Part shown: positions 8,313-16,366 of the stretch, piece by piece
Layout: the number at the start of each line of letters is the position of its first letter
Position numbering within the stretch: position 1 is the first letter of the stretch
DNA from: Streptomyces violaceoruber
GTDB lineage: Bacteria; Actinomycetota; Actinomycetes; Streptomycetales; Streptomycetaceae
DNA: 64,000 bases
Reading direction: 5' to 3'
Assembly (NCBI GenBank): GCA_000720805.1
Contig: JODI01000003.1
Location: forward strand, 1-64,000
Notes under the pieces: generated by a model
Seen by the model: only the letters and a program-made list of their open reading frames with translations
Databases searched by the model: none
Told to the model about the DNA's origin: nothing
Made by a program: the position numbers and the translations under genes

Positions 8313-9307
8313 GCGGCTTCGCCGGCTTCGCGCTGCGCCGTGCCGCGGGCGCCGTACTCACCCTGCTCGCCCTCTCGGTGATCATCTACGTGGTCTTCTA
8401 CGCCACTCCCGGCAACGTCGCCCAGATCACCTGCGGCCCGCGCTGCTCACCGGAACAGGTGCACCAGGTCGCCCAGCAGCTCAAGCTCGACGACCCGCTG
8501 TACCTGCGCTACTGGCACTTCCTGGAAGGCATCGTCGCCGGTCAGGACTACTCGACCGGCACGTCCGTCGAGCACTGCTCGGCACCCTGCCTCGGACTGT
8601 CGTACCAGAGCGACCAGCAGGTCATGCGGATCATCCTGACCAAGCTGCCCGTCAGCCTCTCGCTGGTGATCGGCGCGATGGTGCTCTGGCTGCTGCTGGG
8701 CGTCGGCACGGGGGTGCTCTCCGCCTGGCGACGCGGCCGGTTCACCGAGCGCGCGCTGACCGGCGTCACCCTCGCGGGCATCGCCACGCCCGTCTTCGTC
8801 ATCGGTCTCGTCCTGATGATCGTGATCTGCGGACAACTGGAGCTGCTGCCCTTCCCGGAGTACGTCTCCCTCTCCGACGACCCGGAGCAGTGGGCATGGG
8901 GCCTGCTGCTGCCATGGTTCACCCTCGCCCTCGGCGAGGCGGCCTATTTCGCGCGGCTGACCCGGGCGTCCATGCTCGAGACACTCGCCGAGGACCACAT
9001 CCGCACCTTCCGGGCCTACGGCGTCAGTGAACGGTCGATCGTCGGCCGGCACGCGCTGCGGGGCGCCCTGGCGCCGATCATCGCCCTGAACGCCAACGAC
9101 TTCGGCTCCGCGGTGGGCGGCGCCGTCCTCGTGGAGTCGCTCTTCGGCCTGCCCGGCATCGGCCAGGAACTGGTGCACGCCGTGAACGTCGTCGACCTCC
9201 CCGTGGTCGTCGGCATGGTCCTGGTCATCGGCTTCTTCGTGGTCGTCGCCAACGCCGTCGCCGACGTGCTGTACGCGGTGGCCGACCGACGGGTGGTACT
9301 GACGTGA
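8309..9307 (+). CDS. ABC transporter permease, DppB/OppB type (332 aa)
   Basis: Second membrane subunit of the peptide importer. The N-terminal GFALRRAAGAVLTLLALSVIIYVVFYATPG is the conserved OppB first helix and loop. The extracellular loop (residues 35-105) carries four Cys (CGPRC, and C...C near HCSAPC), which may form disulfides and is uncommon in the family. The EAA-type coupling loop is EDHIRTFRAYGVSERSIVGRHALRGAL. About six membrane helices fit a 332-aa OppB. It overlaps both neighbours by 4 bp (ATGA before, GTGA after). The C-before-B gene order is the reverse of E. coli dpp. Confidence 0.92.
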   Translation: MSGFAGFALRRAAGAVLTLLALSVIIYVVFYATPGNVAQITCGPRCSPEQVHQVAQQLKLDDPLYLRYWHFLEGIVAGQDYSTGTSVEHCSAPCLGLSYQSDQQVMRIILTKLPVSLSLVIGAMVLWLLLGVGTGVLSAWRRGRFTERALTGVTLAGIATPVFVIGLVLMIVICGQLELLPFPEYVSLSDDPEQWAWGLLLPWFTLALGEAAYFARLTRASMLETLAEDHIRTFRAYGVSERSIVGRHALRGALAPIIALNANDFGSAVGGAVLVESLFGLPGIGQELVHAVNVVDLPVVVGMVLVIGFFVVVANAVADVLYAVADRRVVLT

Positions 9308-11193
9308 GTCTCGTCCAAGTCACGGATCTGACGGTCGATTTCGGCGACCTGCGCGCGGTCGACGGGCTCTCCCTGCGGCTGGAGCAGGGCGCCGCCCTCG
9401 CCCTGGTCGGCGAGTCGGGCTCCGGCAAGTCCACGGTCGCCTCGGCTCTGCTGGGGCTGCACCGCGGCACGGGAGCACGCGTGGGCGGCTCGGTCGAGGT
9501 CGCCGGCACCGACGTGGCGCGGGCACCGGAGGACGAACTGCGGCGGCTGCGGGGCGGAAAGGCCGCCATGGTCTTCCAGGACCCGCTGTCGTCCCTCGAC
9601 CCGTACTACGCGATCGGGGACCAGATCGCCGAGGTGTACCGCGTGCACACGCGCGCCTCGCGCCGAGCGGCACGCGCGCGTGCGGTGGACGTACTGGACC
9701 GGGTGGGCATCGCGGACGCCCGGCGCCGGTCCCGGTCCCGGCCGCACGAGTTCAGCGGCGGCATGCGGCAGCGAGCCCTCATCGCGATGGCCCTGGCCTG
9801 CGAACCCGAGCTGCTGATCGCCGACGAGCCGACGACCGCGCTCGACGTCACCGTCCAGGCCCAGATCCTCGACCTGCTGCACACCCTGCGCGAGGAGACC
9901 GGGATGGGCCTGCTCCTGGTCACGCACGACGTGGGCGTCGCCGCGGAGAGCGTCGACGACGTCCTGGTCATGCGGCACGGGCGGGTCGTCGAACACGGGC
10001 CGGTCGGTGCCGTACTGGGGGCGCCCTCGCAGGCGTACACCCGGGAACTGCTGGGGGCGGTTCCGCGGGTGGACGCGCCGCGTGCCCTGCCCGAGGCCTC
10101 CCAGGAGGCCGTCCTTGAGGGCGCCGTCGTGGAGGAGGGCGTCGTGGAAGGGCATGTTGTGGAGGAGGCCGTCGTGGAGGGGGCCGTGCTTGAGGAGGCC
10201 GTCGTGGAGGGGGCCGTGCTTGAGGAGGCCGTCGTGGAGGGGGCCGTGCTTGAGGAGGCCGTCGTAGAAGGGGCCGTCCTTGAGGAGGCCGTCGTGGAAG
10301 GGGCCGTCCTTGAGGAGGCCGTGGGCGAGGTCGTCCTGGAGGCGGTCGGTCTGCGGCGCGAGTTCGGGCGCGGGAAGCGGGTGTTCGCCGCTGTGGACGG
10401 CGTGTCGCTGACCATCCGCCGAGGCGAGACCCTGGGCGTCGTCGGCGAGAGCGGCAGCGGCAAGACGACCCTGGGCCGTATGCTCGTCGGCCTCCTGGAG
10501 CCGACGGCGGGGGAGGTTCGTGACGACGGGCACGCGCGCGTGGGCGTGAATCCGGCCGTACAGATGGTCTTCCAGGACCCCGTCTCCTCCCTCAACCCCC
10601 GCCGCAGCGTGGGCGAGTCGATCGCCGACCCGCTGCGCGCGCGGGGAGAGCGGGACGAAGGGCGCATCCGGGGGCGCGTACTAGAACTGCTGGAGCGCGT
10701 GGGGCTCGAAGCGGCGCACTACGACCGCTACCCCCACGAGTTCAGCGGCGGTCAGCGCCAGCGCGTGGGCATCGCTCGGGCGCTCGCGGCCGACCCGCAC
10801 GTCATCGTCTGCGACGAGCCGGTCTCCGCGCTGGACGTCACCACCCAGGCCCAGGTGGTCGCCCTGCTCGGTGAGCTGCAGCGCGAACTCGGGCTCGCCC
10901 TCGTCTTCGTCGCCCACGACCTCGCCGTCGTCCGTCAGGTCAGCGACCGGGTCGCGGTGATGCGCCGCGGGCGTCTCGTCGAGTCCGGTCCGGCCGACGA
11001 GGTGTACGGCAACCCGCGGGACCCGTACACCCAGCAGCTCCTGGCCGCCGTACCCGCGCTGGACCCGGAGATCGCGGCCCGGCGCAGGGCGGCCCGGCGC
11101 AGGGCCGCCGCACAGGAGTCGGCCCGGCACGAATCGGCGCGGCGTGATGCGGACCTGCGTGACGCGGACCGCCGCGAGTCGGCCGTGACGTGA
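9304..11193 (+). CDS. double-domain peptide ABC transporter ATPase, DppD-DppF fusion (629 aa)
   Basis: Energises the peptide importer from the cytoplasmic face. Two complete nucleotide-binding domains are fused. The first (about residues 1-255) has Walker [10 protein letters not shown], signature FSGGMRQRA and Walker [13 protein letters not shown]. The second (about 340-590) has [18 protein letters not shown] and [12 protein letters not shown]. They correspond to DppD and DppF. The linker (about 258-340) is extraordinary: five consecutive copies of the ten residues [10 protein letters not shown] plus degenerate flanking copies. A Pro-Tyr-Thr peptide-loop ([11 protein letters not shown]) typical of DppF is near the end. 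The GTG start overlaps the dppB-like stop by 4 bp. The last codons are part of a 39-bp duplication. Confidence 0.93.
   Translation: MSLVQVTDLTVDFGDLRAVDGLSLRLEQGAALALVGESGSGKSTVASALLGLHRGTGARVGGSVEVAGTDVARAPEDELRRLRGGKAAMVFQDPLSSLDPYYAIGDQIAEVYRVHTRASRRAARARAVDVLDRVGIADARRRSRSRPHEFSGGMRQRALIAMALACEPELLIADEPTTALDVTVQAQILDLLHTLREETGMGLLLVTHDVGVAAESVDDVLVMRHGRVVEHGPVGAVLGAPSQAYTRELLGAVPRVDAPRALPEASQEAVLEGAVVEEGVVEGHVVEEAVVEGAVLEEAVVEGAVLEEAVVEGAVLEEAVVEGAVLEEAVVEGAVLEEAVGEVVLEAVGLRREFGRGKRVFAAVDGVSLTIRRGETLGVVGESGSGKTTLGRMLVGLLEPTAGEVRDDGHARVGVNPAVQMVFQDPVSSLNPRRSVGESIADPLRARGERDEGRIRGRVLELLERVGLEAAHYDRYPHEFSGGQRQRVGIARALAADPHVIVCDEPVSALDVTTQAQVVALLGELQRELGLALVFVAHDLAVVRQVSDRVAVMRRGRLVESGPADEVYGNPRDPYTQQLLAAVPALDPEIAARRRAARRRAAAQESARHESARRDADLRDADRRESAVT
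10162..10311 (+). repeat. five tandem 30-bp repeats in the ATPase linker
   Basis: Units of 30 bp begin at 10162, 10192, 10222, 10252 and 10282, nearly identical at DNA level; only the last two show third-base changes. Each encodes [10 protein letters not shown]. Degenerate copies flank on both sides (10105-10161 and 10312-10345). The near-identity indicates recent slippage or unequal crossing-over, and the frame is kept. Confidence 0.9.
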
Positions 11194-11251
11194 CACCCGG
11201 ACCCGGACCGCCGCGAGTCGGCCGTGACGTGACACCCGGACCCGGACCGCC
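11165..11251 (+). repeat. 39-bp duplication spanning the end of the ATPase gene
   Basis: Two exact 39-bp units (11165-11203, 11204-11242) and a 9-bp partial third. The ATPase stop TGA (11191-11193) lies in the first unit, so the second is a silent copy of the gene's tail. The intergenic stretch 11252-11446 otherwise shows no gene; it should contain the promoter of the polysaccharide cluster. Confidence 0.85.
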
Positions 11252-11446
11252 TGTGACGATCCGTGCGCACTTGATCTCTTAGCGCGACAGAACGCGATCC
11301 GCACAGGAAAGTTACGACCGTTCACCCCTTTTGGTGGCGTGATGGACAACCGTCCGTCGCGCCACCGCCTTGTCCGCATACGTTCGTCCCGCTGCGAGTC
11401 GCCGGACCAACGGCGGCTCCCCAGACGGGAGATCGGGGGTGCGTTC

Positions 11447-13267
11447 GTGCGCATCGGACTGCTTACGGAGGGTGGCTATCCGTATGTGAGCGGTGACGCC
11501 GGGTTCTGGTGCGACCGGCTCGTGCGCGGGCTTGAGCAGCACGAGTTCGACATCTACGCGCTCAGTCGCAGCGAACGTCAGGAGGACGAGGGCTGGATTC
11601 CGCTGCCGCCGCAGGTCAGCAGGGTGCGTACGGCGCCGCTGTGGATGGCCGAGGACGACGAGGTGGTGTACGGACGGCGCGCACGCCGGCGGTTCGCCGA
11701 GTGCTACGGGGAGTTGGCGGCCGCCTTGTGCGAGGGGAGCGCCTGGGAGGCACCGGGCGAGTCGTCGGCCACTGAGGCGGACCGTTTCGCCGACGCGCTG
11801 TACGGGCTCGCCGAACTCGCCCGCGACGAGGGCGGGCTGGTGGGCGCGCTCCGCTCCGAGGCCGCCGTGCGCGCCCTCGAGCGCGCCTGTCGTGCGCCCG
11901 GCGCCCCGGGCACGGCCCGCGAGGCGCGCGTCCCCGAGCTGCTCGCAGTCGCCGCGCAACTGGAACGTGCCCTGCGCCCCCTGTCGCTCGACTGGTACGA
12001 GGGCGACGGCCTCGGCTCGGTCGACCTGTGCCACGCGGCCTCCGGCGGCCCGGCGGCCCTGCCCGGGCTGCTGGCACGGCACTTCACCGGCGTGCCCCTG
12101 CTGGTGACCGAGTACGGCGTGCGGCTGCGCACCCACTATCTGACGGCCACCCAGGCCGCGCCCGCCGTACGGGCTCTGCTCACCGCCTTCCACGGCAGGC
12201 TCGCCGCGGAGACCTATCGCCGGGCCGCGCTCGTCACGCCCGGCAACGCGCACGCCCGCCGCTGGCAGGAGCGCTGCGGCGCTCAGCGCGAGAAGCTCCG
12301 CACGGTCTACCCGGGCATGGAGGCCGCCCCCTTCGCGGAGGTCGGCGAGTCTCCGGAGTGCGCGGACCACGACACACTCGTCTGGGTGGGCCGGGTGGAA
12401 CCGGCCAAGGACCTGGTGTCGTTGCTGCACGCCTTCGCCGAGGTCCGCAGGGAGGAGCCCAAGACCCGGCTCCGGATCGTCGGCGTTCCCTCGGGGCCCG
12501 AGGGCGCGGCCTACCTCGGTCACTGCCGGGTGCTGGCCGCACAGCTCTTCCCGGACGAGGCCGACGGGCCCCACGCCGTCGGCGACAACCCGGTGTCCTT
12601 CGAGGAGATCGGCGGACCTGAGCTGCCGTCCCCCGCCGACGCGTACGCCGCCGGCGCCGTGACCGTCCTGTCCAGCGTCGTCGAGGGCTTTCCGGTCGGC
12701 CTGGTCGAGGCCATGTTCTGCGGCCGGGCGACGGTGTCCACGGACGTCGGCGCGGTCGTGGAGGTCATCGGCGGCACCGGGCTCGTCGTACCCCCGCGCA
12801 ATCCGCGGGCGCTTGCCGAGGCGTGCGTGGCGCTGCTGCGCGCCCCTGAGCGCCGAGCGCGTCTGGGCGCCGCCGCGCGCGCCCGGGCGCTCGAACTGTT
12901 CACGGTGGAGCAGAACATCGCGGCATTTCACGGCATTTACCTGGAGATCGTCTCGCGTACCCCGGTCCGCCGGGTCGTCCTCGACGACACCGGCGAACCC
13001 CTGCCGTTCGCCGCCCCCGCTGAGTCCCACGTACCCGGCAGCTGGACCGAGCGCGGCGCCGGCCTCGTGGCCCGCGGCGGACCCGGCTGGGCGGCGGGAC
13101 CGCCGGTACGGGGCACGTCGGCGGGGACCTCGTCGCCGGGGATTTCCCCGGTGGGGAGCTCGTCGGTCGATGCGTCGTCCGTCGGTACGTCGTCCGTCGG
13201 TACGTCGTCGATCGGTGCGTCGTCGGTACGAGGCGTGACGCCGGTCAGCGCGACGGAGGGGGCGTGA
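11447..13267 (+). CDS. PelF-type GT4 glycosyltransferase with DUF3492 domain (606 aa)
   Basis: A cytoplasmic retaining glycosyltransferase. The N-terminus (VRIGLLTEGGYPYVSGDAGFWCDRLV) is the DUF3492 domain that distinguishes PelF, the polymerising enzyme of Pel exopolysaccharide, and its actinobacterial relatives; it covers about residues 1-290. The GT4 half has WVGRVEPAKDLVSLLHAFA and the donor-binding EGFPVGLVEAMFCGRATVSTDVGAV. The tail after about residue 555 is Ser/Gly/Thr-rich with repeated SSVGTSS-type units and looks disordered. Start is GTG 11447, which begins exactly at the conserved domain and has a GGGGG site; the frame is open further upstream (to 11339) without family similarity. 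It overlaps the next gene by 4 bp (GTGA). UDP-hexosamine use is inferred from PelF. Confidence 0.88.
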   Translation: MRIGLLTEGGYPYVSGDAGFWCDRLVRGLEQHEFDIYALSRSERQEDEGWIPLPPQVSRVRTAPLWMAEDDEVVYGRRARRRFAECYGELAAALCEGSAWEAPGESSATEADRFADALYGLAELARDEGGLVGALRSEAAVRALERACRAPGAPGTAREARVPELLAVAAQLERALRPLSLDWYEGDGLGSVDLCHAASGGPAALPGLLARHFTGVPLLVTEYGVRLRTHYLTATQAAPAVRALLTAFHGRLAAETYRRAALVTPGNAHARRWQERCGAQREKLRTVYPGMEAAPFAEVGESPECADHDTLVWVGRVEPAKDLVSLLHAFAEVRREEPKTRLRIVGVPSGPEGAAYLGHCRVLAAQLFPDEADGPHAVGDNPVSFEEIGGPELPSPADAYAAGAVTVLSSVVEGFPVGLVEAMFCGRATVSTDVGAVVEVIGGTGLVVPPRNPRALAEACVALLRAPERRARLGAAARARALELFTVEQNIAAFHGIYLEIVSRTPVRRVVLDDTGEPLPFAAPAESHVPGSWTERGAGLVARGGPGWAAGPPVRGTSAGTSSPGISPVGSSSVDASSVGTSSVGTSSIGASSVRGVTPVSATEGA

Positions 13268-14586
13268 TGAGCGGGCGGGGCGAGGTCGGCGAGGTGGGTG
13301 CATTGGAGGAGTTGGACGGGTTGGACGGGGTGGACGGGTTGGAGGAGCTGGGCCGCTCTGGGGACTCGAGCGGCGCCGGGGCCTTCGTTGGCGTGGCTGA
13401 GGCGGCTGAGGCGGTTGAGGCAGCTGAGGCAGCGGCGACGGCTGCTGAAGCGGCCGAGACGGCCAGAGCGGCTGGGCGGCGTCGGCCCGTAACCGCCCGC
13501 CGCGCCGGTGCGGACCCGGTGAAAGCCCTGATGCATCGTCACCGCGACCTGTGCGAACGGGCCGTGGACCCCCTGGAGATCGCGGCAGGTCTGGAGGCCC
13601 ACGGCGTCACCGACCGCACCGCGGCCCGCTTCCGCCACCGCGACGTCTTCTCCCTCGCCGAGGAGATGTACGCCCGTGTCTCCCGTGACGGTGAGAGTCC
13701 GCCGCGTCCCACCCCTCAGGAGGTCCCGCGGGCCCGCGCCGACTGGATCCTGCTCTCCCTCCTGCCCGGTGCCCTCTGCTCGGCCACCGTGGTCGGCCTG
13801 CACCTCACCCGCGGCCGAGCCCGCCTGACCGTCGCCGCCTTGGGTGTGCTGGTCCTGGCCCTGGGCATGCGCGCGGTTCTGACCCGCGGTCCGCTCGGCA
13901 CCAGAACCCGCGCGCACCCGAACGCCACCAGCACCTGGACGTACTGGCTCCTCGCCTGCGCCCTCCTCGGCGACGGACTGCTCGGGACGGCCTTGGCCGG
14001 CGGGCCCGACGGACTCCCCGACGGCACCGCGAACGCCCCCTGGCCCCTTGCTCTGGCACCCCTGCCGGCCCTGGCGTGGGCGTGCGCCCCCGCCGCCTGG
14101 AGTGCCCATCTCTTCGCCGTCCGCGCCCGCCGCAAACTGGCGGCCAGCCGAGGCCTGGAGGACTTCGCCGCCTCCGTACGCCCCCTCCTGCTCGGCACGT
14201 TCGCCCTGTTCCTCGGTGCCCTCACCGCCCTCCTGGCCATCTCCGGTGCGGCCCTCGGCGAACCGTCGCCCTATGCCCAGACCATCACGCTGGGCGCCCT
14301 CCTGCTCCTCGCCCGCCTCCTCACCGTCCACGGCTTCACCCACGCCCCGAAGGTCGTCCTCACCGCCACGGCCGCGTCCCAGGCAGCGGCCCTGGCCTCG
14401 GTCTTCGCCGCCCGACTCCCCGGCTGCGACCTCCTCGCCACTCCCGTCCACACCCTCTCCGACACCTGGGGCCCGGGCGGCATCCAGACCCTCACCTGCG
14501 GCCTGGGCGCCCTCACCCTCCTGCTCCACGCCACGCGCACGCTGACCCGAGCATCGGCCCACACCCGACCGGGTGAGCCGACATGA
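13264..14586 (+). CDS. polytopic membrane protein of the PelF-like cluster (440 aa)
   Basis: The first 75 residues are low complexity: DGLDGVDGLEE-type and AEAAEAVEAAEAA-type repeats. Next comes a conserved soluble block (KALMHRHRDLCERAVDPLEIAAGL...FRHRDVFSLAEEMYARV, about residues 80-145), followed by about eight hydrophobic helices to the end. Its place immediately after a PelF-like gene is that of PelG, the membrane partner of Pel synthesis, but the sequence is not recognisably a MOP-type flippase and 440 aa with eight helices is a different build. It probably exports or anchors the polymer machinery; this is inference. Start GTG/ATG at 13264/13267 overlaps the glycosyltransferase stop. 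The next frame overlaps its stop by ATGA. Confidence 0.75.
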   Translation: MMSGRGEVGEVGALEELDGLDGVDGLEELGRSGDSSGAGAFVGVAEAAEAVEAAEAAATAAEAAETARAAGRRRPVTARRAGADPVKALMHRHRDLCERAVDPLEIAAGLEAHGVTDRTAARFRHRDVFSLAEEMYARVSRDGESPPRPTPQEVPRARADWILLSLLPGALCSATVVGLHLTRGRARLTVAALGVLVLALGMRAVLTRGPLGTRTRAHPNATSTWTYWLLACALLGDGLLGTALAGGPDGLPDGTANAPWPLALAPLPALAWACAPAAWSAHLFAVRARRKLAASRGLEDFAASVRPLLLGTFALFLGALTALLAISGAALGEPSPYAQTITLGALLLLARLLTVHGFTHAPKVVLTATAASQAAALASVFAARLPGCDLLATPVHTLSDTWGPGGIQTLTCGLGALTLLLHATRTLTRASAHTRPGEPT

Positions 14587-15407
14587 CGGCCACATCCCAC
14601 GGCACGGCGCGCGCCGTGCCACGCCTCCAGCACCGGCTACCGCACCGGTTGCCGTCGGCCTCCTGCGTCCGGCCGTCGCCCACCTGCCTTGAGCGGTCGG
14701 CCTCCTGCGTCCGGCCGTCGCCCACCTGCCTCGAGCCGTCCACCTCCCGCGTCCTGCCGTCGTACCCATGCCTTGAGTGGTCGGCATTCTGCGTCCGGCC
14801 GTCGCTGACATCCCCTCCGCGGTCGGCGCCGGAGCGGTCCAGCACATGGGTCGCGCCGAGCTCGCGCAGGCGATCGCCACGCTCGGCCGACGACGTCGTG
14901 ACCGCCACCTCCCGTGTCCTGCCGGGGCTTCCCACGTCCTGCCGACGACCCCTGATCGGTTCTGGCCGAACCCTCACGTGCCTCCTTCCGCGCACGCGCG
15001 CCCGGCCGTCTTCCGCGCACCCGCGCCCATCCGCACGGCCGGTCCTCAGGCGCCACGTCTCGGCGGTCCCGCAGGTACTCGCCGGCACCCGCCCAGTCAG
15101 CCCCGGACACCTGTCGCAGACGCAGGCGCCGGCGCCTTGCAACCTCCGCCTCACCCGCTGGGACCGCCTGTGGCCCCCGATCACCCGCTGGGACCGTCTG
15201 CGGCGCCCGGTCACCCGATCGGACCGCCTGCGAATGGCGCCGCCCTGTCACCCGACCCCGGCCCCGCAGGCCTCCCGACCGTCCCGCCCAGGCCGGCCCA
15301 GGCATCCGGCCCCAGCCCCGCAGGCCCCTCAACCACCCCTTCTCGAAGGAGACCGCCAAATGATCACCTCCCGATCCGACGCCTCGGCTCCGGGAGCCGC
15401 CCGATGA
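14583..15407 (+). CDS. repeat-rich ORF joining the membrane protein and epimerase genes (274 aa, uncertain)
   Basis: This frame starts with ATG overlapping the membrane-protein stop (ATGA) and stops with TGA overlapping the epimerase start (ATGA). That arrangement is expected of a translated gene in this operon, and third positions are G/C rich. The product is Arg/Ser/Pro/Cys-rich and matches no family I know. It holds four 14-residue repeats (S-A-S-C-V-R-P-S-P-T-C-L-E-R type, residues 25-80) and three TRWDRL repeats. An internal ATG at 15360 with a strong GAAGGAG site gives a 15-codon ORF ending at the same stop, which may be the part really translated. The region could be a degenerate or repeat-expanded gene. 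Confidence 0.35.
   Translation: MTATSHGTARAVPRLQHRLPHRLPSASCVRPSPTCLERSASCVRPSPTCLEPSTSRVLPSYPCLEWSAFCVRPSLTSPPRSAPERSSTWVAPSSRRRSPRSADDVVTATSRVLPGLPTSCRRPLIGSGRTLTCLLPRTRARPSSAHPRPSARPVLRRHVSAVPQVLAGTRPVSPGHLSQTQAPAPCNLRLTRWDRLWPPITRWDRLRRPVTRSDRLRMAPPCHPTPAPQASRPSRPGRPRHPAPAPQAPQPPLLEGDRQMITSRSDASAPGAAR
14655..14822 (+). repeat. four 42-bp tandem repeats
   Basis: Units start at 14655, 14697, 14739 and 14781. The first two are almost identical, the last two diverged. The period is a multiple of three, so all six frames keep a 14-residue repeat (minus strand DGRTQEADRSRQVG). It is not a CRISPR: no spacers separate the units. Related short direct repeats follow at 15157-15230. Confidence 0.85.
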
Positions 15408-16366
15408 GAGTCCTGCTGATCGGAGCCAACGGCTACCTCGGCCGCTTCGTCGCCGACCGCCTGCTCGCCGACCCGGCCGTCCAGCTCACCGCCCTCGGCC
15501 GGGGCGACGACGCCGACGTCCGTTTCGACCTCGCGTCCGGCAGCCCCGGTGCCCTCACCCGTTTCCTCGACGCCGTCCACCCCGGTGTCGTCATCAACTG
15601 CGCCGGTGCCACCCGGGGCGGCGCCCGCGACCTCACCCGCCACAACACCGTCGCCGTCGCCACCGTCTGCGAGGCACTGCGCCGCAGTGGCTGCGGCGCC
15701 CGCCTGGTGCAGATCGGCTGCGGTGCCGAGTACGGCCCGAGCCAGCCGGGCTCATCCACGGCCGAGGACGCCGTGCCCCGCCCCGGTGGGCCGTACGGCG
15801 TGAGCAAACTCGCCGCCACCGAACTCGTCCTCGGCTCCGGCCTGGACGCCGTGGTCCTCCGGGTGTTCTCGCCGGCCGGCCCCGGCACTCCCGCCGGCTC
15901 CCCGCTCGGCCGCCTCGCCGAGGCCATGCGCCGGGCCATGCAGTCCGGCGACGGCGAGCTCAAGCTCGGCGGCCTCGGTGCCCAGCGGGACTTCGTCGAC
16001 GTACGGGACGTCGCTCGCGCCGTGCACGCCGCCTCGCTCTCCGCCGCGCAGGGCGTCATCAACATCGGTTCGGGCCGCGCGGTCCGGCTGCGCGACGCCG
16101 CAGCGATCCTCGCGCGCGTCGCCGGATACGGCGGTGCCCTCCATGAGCTCGACGGCCCGCCCAGCGCCCACCTCAGGCCGACCATCGGCCACCCCCGCAC
16201 CGAGTCGGACCACGCGGCGCCGGTCGCGTTCCCGTACCCGGACGGCTGCGGCAGCTGGCAGCAGGCCGACGTGCGCACCGCACGCGACCGGCTCGGCTGG
16301 CGCCCGCGGATCAACCTCGAGGAGTCCCTGGCCGACATCTGGATGGAGGCGGCATGCCGCATCTGA
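15404..16366 (+). CDS. NAD-dependent epimerase/dehydratase (320 aa)
   Basis: An extended short-chain dehydrogenase that modifies a nucleotide sugar. It has the N-terminal dinucleotide site LLIGANGYLGRFVADRLL, the catalytic tyrosine and lysine in GPYGVSKLAATEL (about residues 126-138), and C-terminal substrate-domain blocks typical of UDP-sugar epimerases (RDFVDVRDVARAV, then VINIGSGRAVRLRD). Start is ATG 15404, with GGGAG seven bases upstream, overlapping the preceding ORF. Between a PelF-like transferase and a GH135-like protein, it may supply UDP-GalNAc or UDP-Gal by C4 epimerisation, as PelX does in Pseudomonas; the actual substrate is not readable. The next gene starts 13 bp inside its end. 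Confidence 0.87.
   Translation: MRVLLIGANGYLGRFVADRLLADPAVQLTALGRGDDADVRFDLASGSPGALTRFLDAVHPGVVINCAGATRGGARDLTRHNTVAVATVCEALRRSGCGARLVQIGCGAEYGPSQPGSSTAEDAVPRPGGPYGVSKLAATELVLGSGLDAVVLRVFSPAGPGTPAGSPLGRLAEAMRRAMQSGDGELKLGGLGAQRDFVDVRDVARAVHAASLSAAQGVINIGSGRAVRLRDAAAILARVAGYGGALHELDGPPSAHLRPTIGHPRTESDHAAPVAFPYPDGCGSWQQADVRTARDRLGWRPRINLEESLADIWMEAACRI

Noticed and set aside
14655..14822. CRISPR-like array of 42-bp repeats
   Set aside because: Units are directly adjacent with no spacers, there are no cas genes, and the repeat period keeps the reading frame.
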